Shown here one piece after another: positions 35,569-43,568 of a stretch of 64,000 nt of DNA. Source of the stretch: RYN-428 sp035551995 (GTDB taxonomy: Bacteria; Planctomycetota; Phycisphaerae; Tepidisphaerales; Tepidisphaeraceae); assembly GCA_035551995.1 (NCBI GenBank), contig DASZME010000074.1, positions 1 through 64,000 on the forward strand, given 5' to 3'. The notes under the pieces were generated by a model. That model saw only the letters and a program-made list of their open reading frames with translations. It ran no database searches and had not been told where the DNA came from. Position numbers and translations under genes: made by a program. Every line of letters starts with the position of its first letter. Position 1 is the stretch's first letter.

Positions 35569-36989
35569 TCACCTTCCCCTTTTTTGGCGTGCCGGTGATG
35601 TTCGCCCGCCGGCCGCGTGGCGGCCTCGCCGGGCTGCGTCGTGGAAAGCTCCAGCGTCTCGGCGCCGGCCGTCGTCGGATGCAGGGGGTTCTCGTGCGAC
35701 GGCTGGGTATCGCCGGGCCGGGTCGTGGCGCCGCGTTTTGCCCGGTCGCGCACCGTGACTTCGGTGCCCTGCTGAAGCTTATCGACGCCATCGGTGACGA
35801 CGACCTCGCCCGGCGCCAGTCCGGTTTCGATCACGGTCTGATCCGCTTCGCTGGGGCCGATCGTGACCTGGCGAATATCCACGCTTTGCGTGGGCTTGTG
35901 CGCCGGCGGAGTGCCTGCTTCGGTTTTCGTTTCGCTGGCCGCTGGCTGCGTGGCGCTGTGCGGTCCGCTCTTGACGACATAGACAAACGTCGAATTGGGC
36001 CCGCGCTGCACCGCGGCGGCTGGAACGATCGTTACGTTTTTCAGGGTGTCGGTCAGCAGCCGGGCGTTTACGAAGAGATTGGGGAACAGCTCGAAATGAC
36101 TATTGTCGAAGATCGCTTTGATCTTTACGTTGCCGTTGGTCTGGTCAACCTGGTTGTCTACCGCCAGCAATGTTCCGGTCGCGATCTTGCCGGTCAAATT
36201 CCGGTCCCACGCCTCGACCGGCAGCTTGGGATTGCGGGCCACGGCCTTCATGATTTCGGCGATATGGTCTTCGGAGATGGTAAAGACCACGGAAATCGGC
36301 TGCATCTGCGTAATGACCACCAGCGGGTTGGTGTCGGCGGCGTGAACGATGTTGCCTACGTCCACCAGCCGCAACCCGACGCGCCCGGTAATCGGCGACG
36401 TGACCTTGCAATAGACCAGATTCAATTTCGCGCTGTCGATCGTTCCCTGATCGGTCTTGACCGCGCCCTCATACTGAGTGACCAGCGCCTGCTGCGTATC
36501 CACCTGAGCCTGCGTCACCGAAAAGTTCTGCGAAAGCAGCTTCTTGTAACGAACGAGATTCGCGTTGGCGTCCTTCAGCAGCGCCTGATCGCGAATAAGC
36601 GATCCCTCGGCTTGCGTCAGTTGAACCTGAAAGGGCCGGGGATCGATATCCACCAGCAAATCGCCCGCCTTGACCATCTGCCCTTCGGTATACAGGACTT
36701 GATCCAACTGCCCGTCGACGCGCGTATGGACGGCGACGGTGTTGATCGGCGTCACCGTTCCAAGTCCGTCGAGATAGATCGGCATGTCCCCCTTGCGGGC
36801 CTTTGCCGCCACGACCGGCACCGAGCGCGGTCCGCCCCTGCCGGCGCCCGCCGCCGCGGCCCCTGTCTGAAAGAAGCGGGGGACAACGAAGTAGCCGGCG
36901 ACGCCAAGAATGACGAGCACGATGACCAGCCACACCCACCACAGCCCGCCGCTCTTCGGCGGCGAATCATTTCGCGAATATTCGTTCAC
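35565..36989 (-). CDS. RND periplasmic adaptor (MdtA-like membrane fusion protein)
   Basis: The 474-residue protein has a single N-terminal membrane anchor (WVWLVIVLVILGVAGYFVV), a lipoyl half-motif (DGLGTVTPINTVAVHTRVDGQLDQVLYTEGQMVKAGDLLVDIDPR), a short alpha-hairpin (LIRDQALLKDANANLVRYKKLL), a second lipoyl half and beta-barrel (ITGRVGLRLVDVGNIV). The C-terminal tail is threonine, proline and histidine rich. The GTG at 36989 has AGGAAG just upstream. It links the pump pair to an outer-membrane channel. First gene of the RND operon. Confidence 0.9.
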   Translation of the reverse strand: MNEYSRNDSPPKSGGLWWVWLVIVLVILGVAGYFVVPRFFQTGAAAAGAGRGGPRSVPVVAAKARKGDMPIYLDGLGTVTPINTVAVHTRVDGQLDQVLYTEGQMVKAGDLLVDIDPRPFQVQLTQAEGSLIRDQALLKDANANLVRYKKLLSQNFSVTQAQVDTQQALVTQYEGAVKTDQGTIDSAKLNLVYCKVTSPITGRVGLRLVDVGNIVHAADTNPLVVITQMQPISVVFTISEDHIAEIMKAVARNPKLPVEAWDRNLTGKIATGTLLAVDNQVDQTNGNVKIKAIFDNSHFELFPNLFVNARLLTDTLKNVTIVPAAAVQRGPNSTFVYVVKSGPHSATQPAASETKTEAGTPPAHKPTQSVDIRQVTIGPSEADQTVIETGLAPGEVVVTDGVDKLQQGTEVTVRDRAKRGATTRPGDTQPSHENPLHPTTAGAETLELSTTQPGEAATRPAGEHHRHAKKGEGE

Positions 36990-37661
36990 TGACTTCCTCG
37001 TTTGCAGGATAAATCGATCCGTCGTAATCGGGTAGAAACTGATACTCGCCTCGACGTCCAATGTGGATCGGGTGGAAACCTGAACAGTTGTCCAAACAGC
37101 TTAAGTAGACTCCTAACGCCGACAACGGTTTGTGAGCGGGCGATTTTTCTTTGCGGCGGCACACTCCCTGTGCGACGGAATCAGCTCCTTTTACGATTCG
37201 CATGAGTCTGGTCCGTCACGTCGCCGCTGACGTATTGCATCTGAGTATATAGTCCCCCTGAACAAGGATCATCTTCTTTTTCCGGCGACGTCCCCGAGTC
37301 GCCGACGGGTAAACGACCGATCAAAACCGCAAGGCGCCGTTCCCCCAGATCCGATAAAAGCGCGCGGACTACGATCGCCGCCGACGCCCAACGCCAATGC
37401 GCGCGGCGAAGGGTCGCGCGATATCGAGGAGCGGCGCGGGCGGCGGCGGCGCCTGTTGAATTCGATTTGCGGAATATAGTGAATGAAAAATCTCGGCCGG
37501 AAAAATCGTTCGGCGGCGCGCCGCGCGGCGCGCGGTGAATTTCATTTCACACGCTGCGCATAGGCGCGAATCGATCGTTTGCGATTCGCCGCGCGTCGCG
37601 AAAAATCGCATCAGGCGCAATGTCTATTGTTAAAAAAGAAATCGCAACGTCAAAAAAGTTA
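36990..37661. other. Gene-free gap with a GC palindrome
   Basis: No gene is supported in this 672-base stretch. It holds leader sequence of the divergent RND operon and, at 37516-37533, a perfect 18-base palindrome of only G and C (GCGCGCCGCGCGGCGCGC). The sequence becomes A/T-rich towards the mini-histone promoter. Confidence 0.55.
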
Positions 37662-37689
37662 TTGACGATTTTTTGTGTGGCCATTAAAT
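37662..37689 (+). promoter_or_regulatory. Promoter of the mini-histone gene
   Basis: TTGACG (37662-37667), 16 bases, TTAAAT (37684-37689), followed by AAAGGAGG at 37701-37708 and the ATG at 37718. The A/T-rich upstream tract and strong ribosome site suggest high expression. Confidence 0.65.
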
Positions 37690-37717
37690 TCATCGCATAG
37701 AAAGGAGGACACGCGCC

Positions 37718-37807
37718 ATGGCAAAGAAAGCAGCAGCCGCTCCGGCTAAGAAGGCTTCGCCCGCTAAGAAAGCGGCTCCGAAGAAGACCACCAAGTCGAA
37801 GAAGTAA
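37718..37807 (+). CDS. 29-residue lysine/alanine-rich histone H1-like protein
   Basis: The product begins MAKKAAAAPAKKAS and ends KKTTKSKK: lysine, alanine, proline, serine and threonine only after the start. This resembles the C-terminal tails of bacterial H1-like nucleoid proteins (HctA/Hc1, AlgP-like), reduced to one short tail. It should bind DNA or RNA electrostatically in the cytoplasm. An optimal ribosome site (AAAGGAGG, nine bases upstream), a recognisable promoter at 37662-37689 and a terminator at 37906-37947 make it a short monocistronic gene despite its size. Confidence 0.78.
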   Translation: MAKKAAAAPAKKASPAKKAAPKKTTKSKK

Positions 37808-37905
37808 TACTTCCGCCGCCGGCACGTGGCGATCGCCGGCGATACTTGGATCAAGTACCTCTTACCGTTTTAGGCCTTGGCTCCAACTTAGGCCTCGAAA
37901 CACAA

Positions 37906-37947
37906 AAGAAAGCTTCCCCAGCCACGGCGGAAGCTTTCTTTTTTTCC
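37906..37947 (+). terminator. Rho-independent terminator after the mini-histone gene
   Basis: AAGAAAGCTTCC (37906-37917) pairs perfectly with GGAAGCTTTCTT (37929-37940) and a T run follows. It separates the mini-histone gene from parA. Confidence 0.88.
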
Positions 37948-38040
37948 CCCCCTCCTCATCCCCTCCGCTTGCCACGCCCGATAATATCCGGGACAATCCA
38001 CGCTCGAACGACCAATAGCTTTACCACACGGAGGTGGCCA

Positions 38041-38985
38041 GTGCGTGTCATCGCGTTGATGAATCAAAAAGGCGGCGTCGGAAAAACAACCACCACCGTC
38101 AATCTCGGCGCCGCCCTTGCCGAAATGGGTTTGCGCGTTTGCCTGATCGATCTTGATCCTCAGGCCCACCTCACCATCAACTACGGCCTGGAGCCCAGCC
38201 CCGACATCGTCAGCTTATACGACGTGCTGGTCGATGAGCGGCCCTTTCTCGACGCCGTGCATTATGTGCAGGATGGCGCGATCGCGCTGGTTCCCAGCTC
38301 GATCGATCTTGCCGCCGCCGAGGTGGAACTGGTCAGCATTCTCGGCCGCGAAACGCTGCTCAAGCGCCGGATCGAAGCGACGCCGCACGACTTCGACTTC
38401 ATTCTGCTCGATTGCCCGCCGAGCCTCGGATTGCTGACGCTCAACGCCCTCGCCGTCGCCGACGAGGTGATCATCCCGATGCAGCCCCACTTCTTCGCGC
38501 TGCAAGGCGTGGCCAAGCTTCTGGAAACGGTGCAACTGGTCGGCCGGCGAATCAACCCCAAACTTTCGGTCAGCGGCATCGTCCTGACGATGTACGACAG
38601 CAATACCCGCCTGAGCAACGAAGTGGTCAATGAGCTAAACGCATTCATCGAGGCCGCCCAGGGCAAGTCTTTGCCATGGTCCAACACTGTGATCTTCAAG
38701 AGCAAAATCCGCCGAAACATTAAGCTCGCCGAAAGCCCCAGCTTCGGCAAGACGATCATCGCCTACGAGCCTTCGAGCAACGGCGCGGCCGACTACCGCG
38801 CGCTGGGACGCGAAGTGCTGGCGATGACCGACCCGGAAATGGCGATGGCGAAATCTCCTCCCGTGGAATTGACGATCAACACAGACATCGACCCCGGCAA
38901 GCTGGCGGCGGCGAACGTCACTCTTTCGCCGGATTTAAGCGAAGCGCGTACGCCGATGCCGTCGGATGTCGAGGCGGTTGCGTGA
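38041..38985 (+). CDS. ParA/Soj-type chromosome partitioning ATPase
   Basis: The 314-residue protein starts MRVIALMNQKGGVGKTTTTVNLG, with the deviant Walker A motif KGGVGKTT, switch region LIDLDPQAHLT and Walker B ILLDCPPSLGLLTLNALAVAD. The last 60 residues (PVELTINTDIDPGKLAAANVTLSPD) extend beyond the typical 250-residue ParA and look disordered. The GTG at 38041 has GGAGG eight bases upstream. No parB is adjacent, so it could serve chromosome segregation or position another cargo. Its TGA stop lies at the beginning of repeat copy B. Confidence 0.88.
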   Translation: MRVIALMNQKGGVGKTTTTVNLGAALAEMGLRVCLIDLDPQAHLTINYGLEPSPDIVSLYDVLVDERPFLDAVHYVQDGAIALVPSSIDLAAAEVELVSILGRETLLKRRIEATPHDFDFILLDCPPSLGLLTLNALAVADEVIIPMQPHFFALQGVAKLLETVQLVGRRINPKLSVSGIVLTMYDSNTRLSNEVVNELNAFIEAAQGKSLPWSNTVIFKSKIRRNIKLAESPSFGKTIIAYEPSSNGAADYRALGREVLAMTDPEMAMAKSPPVELTINTDIDPGKLAAANVTLSPDLSEARTPMPSDVEAVA

Positions 38986-39123
38986 GAATGGTTTTCGCCG
39001 TGAAACCGAACGCTCCCCAATCTGTCGGCGGAACGCGCTTCGAGCGCGAAACACGCCCCGCAAGCGGGGCCGCTAAACAACCGCTAAACGCGCGAACGCT
39101 GCAGCGACTTCAAAATGCTCTGG
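38982..39123 (+). repeat. Family-1 palindromic repeat, copy B (diverged, longer)
   Basis: The core hairpin GCCCCGCAAGCGGGGC (39055-39070) and CGCTAAAC are identical to copies A and E, and the right end reads AAAATGCTCTGG. The motif CCGCTAAAC is duplicated just after the core, adding about ten bases. The left half is strongly diverged (GAGAATGGTTTTC, GTGAA). The left end coincides with the stop codon of parA. Confidence 0.7.
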
Positions 39124-39211
39124 CGGCGCCGCGGATTATTTGAGCGGATCGACGACGTGCATCGTTTGCCGGTCGCATTTGGGCCCACCGTCGTAGCGGA
39201 GCATCGGACCT

Positions 39212-39721
39212 ATGAGTGAGCCAGCGCTGTTTGCTCCCTGGCGGATGGAATACATCCGCTCCCTGGAAACGCGCAGGGACGGGGGATGTTTCATCTGTTC
39301 GGCGGTCTCGGCCGCCGACGAGGAGCAGCGGCGCCAGCGTCTTGTGCTTTGGACGACGCCGCACTCGGTGGTGTTGATGAACCGTTATCCATACGCCAAC
39401 GGGCATCTTCTTGTGGCCCCGCGCAACCACAAGGCCGATCCGGAAGAACTCTCGGCCGACGAACATCTGGACGTCGCGCTGCAGGTGACCAGCGCCGTTC
39501 GGCTTCTTCGCCGCGCCGTCTCGGCGCAGGGCTTCAACCTCGGCGTCAACCTCGGCTACTGCGCCGGCGCCGGCCTCCCCGGCCACCTTCATCATCATGT
39601 AGTCCCCCGCTGGGGCGGCGACGTCAACTTCATGGCCGTCGTCGGTGAAACCCGAATTATCCCGCAGGCGATCAGTCAACTGCATGAAGAACTATTGAGG
39701 GTTTGGACGGCTGATAGGTGA
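39212..39721 (+). CDS. HIT-family hydrolase (Ap4A phosphorylase-like)
   Basis: The 169-residue protein has FAPWRMEYIRS, the zinc-binding pair in GGCFIC, VVLMNRYPYANGHLLVAPRNH and the catalytic histidine triad GHLHHHVVPRWGGDVNFMAVV, typical of the HIT branch that includes mycobacterial Ap4A phosphorylase. It acts on nucleotide phosphoanhydrides; the exact substrate is unknown. The ATG at 39212 matches the family N-terminus. It follows copy B by 88 bases. Confidence 0.88.
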   Translation: MSEPALFAPWRMEYIRSLETRRDGGCFICSAVSAADEEQRRQRLVLWTTPHSVVLMNRYPYANGHLLVAPRNHKADPEELSADEHLDVALQVTSAVRLLRRAVSAQGFNLGVNLGYCAGAGLPGHLHHHVVPRWGGDVNFMAVVGETRIIPQAISQLHEELLRVWTADR

Positions 39722-40038
39722 CGCCTCGGATTCGCTTGAGCGCGAGTCATTCGCCATCGGCGCCGACCGGCGATCGCGCCGGTGTCCGGGCGCGACAAAG
39801 CCGCCGGTGATATCGCGCTCCGGGGCGACGTTGGGAAAAGTGACGGCTGGACTCAACGAGAAATGGCGTAGGCCGACGGTCGCGCTGAAAGGATGCAAGA
39901 CGGCGGTTGGGCTGGAAGAGATGCGTTCGTCATCGCGCCGGCGATCGGTTTTGTGAACCGCATCGTTTTCGACGGGTTTATGTTCGGCTTTCCGTCGCGA
40001 CTCGGCAAAAAAAAATGGCCGCGGTGAAGCCGGGCGCA
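39722..40038. other. Gene-free gap
   Basis: 317 bases between the HIT gene and the convergent PEP-CTERM gene. Open frames here have no ribosome site or family features. No clear terminator or repeat was seen. Confidence 0.5.
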
Positions 40039-41652
40039 TTATTGCGGCGTGCGACGGCGGCGGAGCAACAGCCCAAAGCCGGTGAGCCCGAGCAAGGCAA
40101 GGGAGGTCGGTTCGGGGACGCCGATGCCGTTGCGGTTGGAGTCGGCGAAGACTTCGTCATTGGCGAAGAGGACCCATTTGCCATTGGTCAGGTTAAACGT
40201 CAGCAGATCGTGGGTGCCGGGGGCGACGGTGTAGTATTGATCGAGCGGGCCGGCGCCGGAAAGCGTGCCGAGGTTCACCGAGGCGCCGCCGTATTTGTAG
40301 ACGAAGTCGAGCGTATGGCTGACAGCGTCCATATTGCTCACGAGCAGCGCGAGTTGGCGTGTGGAGCCGGCGAGATCATAGATGCCGGAGAGCACGGTAC
40401 CGGAGGTGGTGGACGAGGTGTCCACCTCGGTTTGTTTGAGCGTTTTGCCGCTGCCGGTGGTCTTAAGAAGCGGCACGTTATTGACCAGATTGGCGTAGGC
40501 GAAGTTGTTTCGGCCCCAGATGGCCGAGAGGGTCGAGTTGCCGCCGCCGTTCCACCCGGCGGTGGCGTCCGTCTGCTGTTGCGCGGCGGTGTATCCGATT
40601 ACGCTGGCGTAGGGCGCGTCGTAGTTGAAGAGGTTGAAAGACGATGCTCCACGGAGGCGATAGGTCAGCACCTGCGCCGAAAAGTCGCCGCGCGACAATA
40701 GCTGATTCGCATATTGCGGATGGCTGGGATCGTCGGTGTTAAACGCGAACCGATAACCGGCCGAGGAGGTCGTGCTTGGATTGTGCGAGGTGCCCGGCGT
40801 TCCCAGCCCATTGTTGCCGTCGTTGGATAGATCGTCGTTTCCCCAATTGTCGAATCGAGCGATCCACGGAATGTTTTCGCCGGTTTTGGAATTGCTGACG
40901 ACCGGTTGGGAATTCAAGTTGAGCGGATAGGAGTTTGTCGCGAGAAACGTGGTGGCGTATGTGACTTCACGAATCGGGAGAACGAACAGCGCAGAGCGAA
41001 TATTCGGGGCGCCGGCGGCACTGGCGCTGATTTGTCCGGGGCTGCCGGGATAGGCAACTTCGTTGGACATGTTCAGCTTGGCCGAAGAGTAACCAGCGCC
41101 GGTGGGCGTGCCGCTGCCGTTCTTAAAACTACTGGCGGTGGTGTTGATGTTTTGCGGTTGCGTCTGATCCGTTCCGGTGTTGGGATAATATCCAAAGTCG
41201 CCGATGAAGGCTGACTTTGATTGGGAACCCGAAGCGCGAACTTGGCTGACCAGCGTGTTAATTTGAGATGTGCCGGTGACTTCCAGGTCGGCAAAGACGT
41301 ACTTGATATTGAAGTGATTGAATATTTTCGCGGCGGTGGCGGCGCTGATCGGCGAGGTGATTTTTACCGCCAGCGGCAAACTCGAATTTTGAGAAGATCG
41401 GCTGCTGAGAAACGCATATACCGAATCGACCGATTGATCGGTGAGCACCGGGGACGGCGTATAACTATTGTTCATTCCCCCGTTGCCGGTCCCGCTGGCG
41501 CCTGTGCCCGTCGTGACGCTCCAGTCAAACTCCACCTGAGTGGGTGCTGCGGCAAACGCCGGGGCGGATGCGAGCCACAAACCCGCCGCCACCATTGCAC
41601 AGGCGGCCCGCATAATCACGGATCGCCGCATGTTGCACTTGCGCACTTGCAT
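40039..41652 (-). CDS. Exported PEP-CTERM sorting-domain protein
   Basis: The 537-residue protein has a signal peptide (ACAMVAAGLWLASAPAFA) and ends with GVPEPTSLALLGLTGFGLLLRRRRTPQ: the VPEP motif, one membrane helix and an arginine-rich tail recognised by exosortase. The body is rich in serine, threonine, asparagine and glycine, with no cysteine motif or known enzyme domain, and resembles extracellular structural proteins. The ATG at 41652 has GGAGG six bases upstream. No exosortase gene is nearby. It has its own promoter at 41776-41804. Confidence 0.85.
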   Translation of the reverse strand: MQVRKCNMRRSVIMRAACAMVAAGLWLASAPAFAAAPTQVEFDWSVTTGTGASGTGNGGMNNSYTPSPVLTDQSVDSVYAFLSSRSSQNSSLPLAVKITSPISAATAAKIFNHFNIKYVFADLEVTGTSQINTLVSQVRASGSQSKSAFIGDFGYYPNTGTDQTQPQNINTTASSFKNGSGTPTGAGYSSAKLNMSNEVAYPGSPGQISASAAGAPNIRSALFVLPIREVTYATTFLATNSYPLNLNSQPVVSNSKTGENIPWIARFDNWGNDDLSNDGNNGLGTPGTSHNPSTTSSAGYRFAFNTDDPSHPQYANQLLSRGDFSAQVLTYRLRGASSFNLFNYDAPYASVIGYTAAQQQTDATAGWNGGGNSTLSAIWGRNNFAYANLVNNVPLLKTTGSGKTLKQTEVDTSSTTSGTVLSGIYDLAGSTRQLALLVSNMDAVSHTLDFVYKYGGASVNLGTLSGAGPLDQYYTVAPGTHDLLTFNLTNGKWVLFANDEVFADSNRNGIGVPEPTSLALLGLTGFGLLLRRRRTPQ

Positions 41653-42080
41653 TCAAGCCTCCAGCTACACGATGCATCAGTCTCGGGTTTTCAACTCAGC
41701 CTGCATTTTCAATCGAAGGGCGCCAATCCCAACCGCCGCACTGACAGGAACCGACTAATCCGCGAGATGATCGAAAACATATCCCATAAGCGGACATATG
41801 TCAAAGGAAATCTCGAACAAAGAAAATCCGTCAGCAGCGTATTGAAAAATGCAAAGTGACTTCGCCGCACACTCCTCGCCCGCAGAGGGGACACTTCTAT
41901 ATACCCGATAATTTAATCGGTGGTTCGGACAGAAGCAACAATTAAATTCCGTTAAATATCCTTAGCAATGGTCAAAAGAAGGGCCTGTGGCGATAAAATC
42001 GCAATCTTAACGCGCTCTTCGCCCGACCCCCACACAACTTGCCGTTCCCCATTTCGCCAGATAGACACAACCGTTGCAAT
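41653..42080. other. AT-rich leader region, no gene
   Basis: 428 bases without a convincing gene between purB and the PEP-CTERM gene. It contains the PEP-CTERM promoter and is distinctly more AT-rich than coding DNA (for example 41890-41990). Confidence 0.6.
41776..41804 (-). promoter_or_regulatory. Sigma-70-type promoter of the PEP-CTERM gene
   Basis: On the minus strand a perfect TTGACA (41804-41799) is followed by 17 bases and TATGTT (41781-41776). The start codon lies about 120 bases downstream. Confidence 0.68.
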
Positions 42081-43517
42081 TTACACTCTTAACGTAACGG
42101 CCTGCTCGATCGAACCCGCATACCGCCTCCGAATAGGCGCCACGACCTTCTCGATAAACTGCTCAACCTGCTGTGGCGCGCGTCCGATAAAATGACTTGG
42201 ATCGAGGATGTCGTCCAGTTGCACATGCGCAAAAGCCGGATCGAGCCGCAATCGGTCGATCAAATCATTGGGCAGACCTTCAAGCTTGACGCGGTCGCCG
42301 GCGTCGCGCGAATGTTGGCGGATCCGCTCGTGCATATCCTGACGGTCGCCCCCGGCAAGGAGAATTTCTTCCGTGGCCATAAACGGAAGCTCGGCCCTGA
42401 CGGCGGCTTCGATCGTCCGGGGATAGACCACCATTCCACGCGCCACGTCAACGACGATCTGAAGGCATCCGTCGATCGCCAGGAACGGCTCGGGAACCGT
42501 CAGACGCTTATTGGACGAATCGTCCAGCGTCCGCTCAAACCACTGCTCGGCGGCGGTCTGCAGCGGGGAACTGGCCAGGCTGATGACGAACCGCGCCAAT
42601 CCGGTCGCGCGCTCGCACCGCATCGGGTTGCGTTTATAGGCCATCGCGCTGCTGCCGACCTGCTTTTCCTCGATCGGCTCTTCGATCTGCTTCATGCCGG
42701 CCAGAAGCCGAATGTCGTTGCAGAATTTATGAACGCTCGCCGCCACGCCCGCCAGGCTGCAAACAACGGCGGCGTCGATCTTGCGCGGATACGTCTGTCC
42801 GGTGACGGCGAACGATTCGGTGAACCCGAACCGTTGCGTGATCATTCGATCCAGCGATTCGACCTTGGCGTGATCGCCGTGAAACAATCCGAGAAAAGAG
42901 GCCTGCGTTCCGGTCGTCCCCTTGGCGCCGCGAAAGCGCAGCGTGGCGATGCGATGCTCGATTTCTTCCAGGTCCAGCGCCAAGTCCTGCGCCCACAATG
43001 TCGCCCGCTTTCCGACGGTGGTAAGCTGGGCCGGCTGAAAATGGGTGTATCCCAGCGTCGGCAGGTCCTTCCATTTCGCCGCGAACGTGGAGAGCGCGTC
43101 GATCGCGGACGCCAGCCGCGTCGCGACGGCTTTCATCGCTTCGCGCATGATAATCAGGTCGGCGTTATCGACCACATACTGACTCGTCGCTCCAAGATGC
43201 ACGATCCCCTTGGCGGCCGGGGCGGCCTCTTCGAATGTGTGCACGTGCGCCATCACGTCATGGCGAAGTTTCTTCTCCCACTCGGCGGCGCGCGGAAAGT
43301 CGATGATCTCCACGGCCGCCTCCATCTGGGCCAGCGCCTTGATGGAAATGCGATCGTCCCCCTTCTGATCGGCGAGCCCCAGTTCGCGCTGGCATCGCGC
43401 CAGCTCGAGCCAAAGCCGCCGCCATAAGGAAAACTTATGTTGCGGCGAAAAAAGCCGAAGCATTTCCGAGCTGGCGTTGCGCGTCACCAGGGGGGATTCA
43501 TAGGTGTCGTGAAGCAT
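42081..43517 (-). CDS. purB: Adenylosuccinate lyase
   Basis: The 478-residue protein shows TYESPLVTRNASSEML at the start, VHLGATSQYVVDNADLII, GYTHFQPAQLTTVGKRATLW and the superfamily signature GSSAMAYKRNPMRCER. It cleaves SAICAR and adenylosuccinate in purine synthesis. The region around residue 90-110 supplies the catalytic histidine and GATS motif. The ATG at 43517 fits better than a TTG at 43538. Sequence length fits the animal-type PurB branch. It is followed by the SGNH fusion gene upstream, with no operon partner in purine synthesis. Confidence 0.9.
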   Translation of the reverse strand: MLHDTYESPLVTRNASSEMLRLFSPQHKFSLWRRLWLELARCQRELGLADQKGDDRISIKALAQMEAAVEIIDFPRAAEWEKKLRHDVMAHVHTFEEAAPAAKGIVHLGATSQYVVDNADLIIMREAMKAVATRLASAIDALSTFAAKWKDLPTLGYTHFQPAQLTTVGKRATLWAQDLALDLEEIEHRIATLRFRGAKGTTGTQASFLGLFHGDHAKVESLDRMITQRFGFTESFAVTGQTYPRKIDAAVVCSLAGVAASVHKFCNDIRLLAGMKQIEEPIEEKQVGSSAMAYKRNPMRCERATGLARFVISLASSPLQTAAEQWFERTLDDSSNKRLTVPEPFLAIDGCLQIVVDVARGMVVYPRTIEAAVRAELPFMATEEILLAGGDRQDMHERIRQHSRDAGDRVKLEGLPNDLIDRLRLDPAFAHVQLDDILDPSHFIGRAPQQVEQFIEKVVAPIRRRYAGSIEQAVTLRV

Positions 43518-43568
43518 GAAACGGGGATTGTAGAACAAGCGGCCGCGCCGGGGAAGCGGCGGTTTGTT

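Noticed and set aside
37808..37905. A small RNA between the mini-histone gene and its terminator
   Set aside because: GGCCTTGG-type stems exist, but no promoter of its own was found; the tract is simply the 3' untranslated part of the transcript.
39692..40039. A 115-codon minus-strand frame in the gap before the PEP-CTERM gene
   Set aside because: Low-complexity, arginine/serine/proline-rich, no ribosome site, overlaps the HIT gene end.
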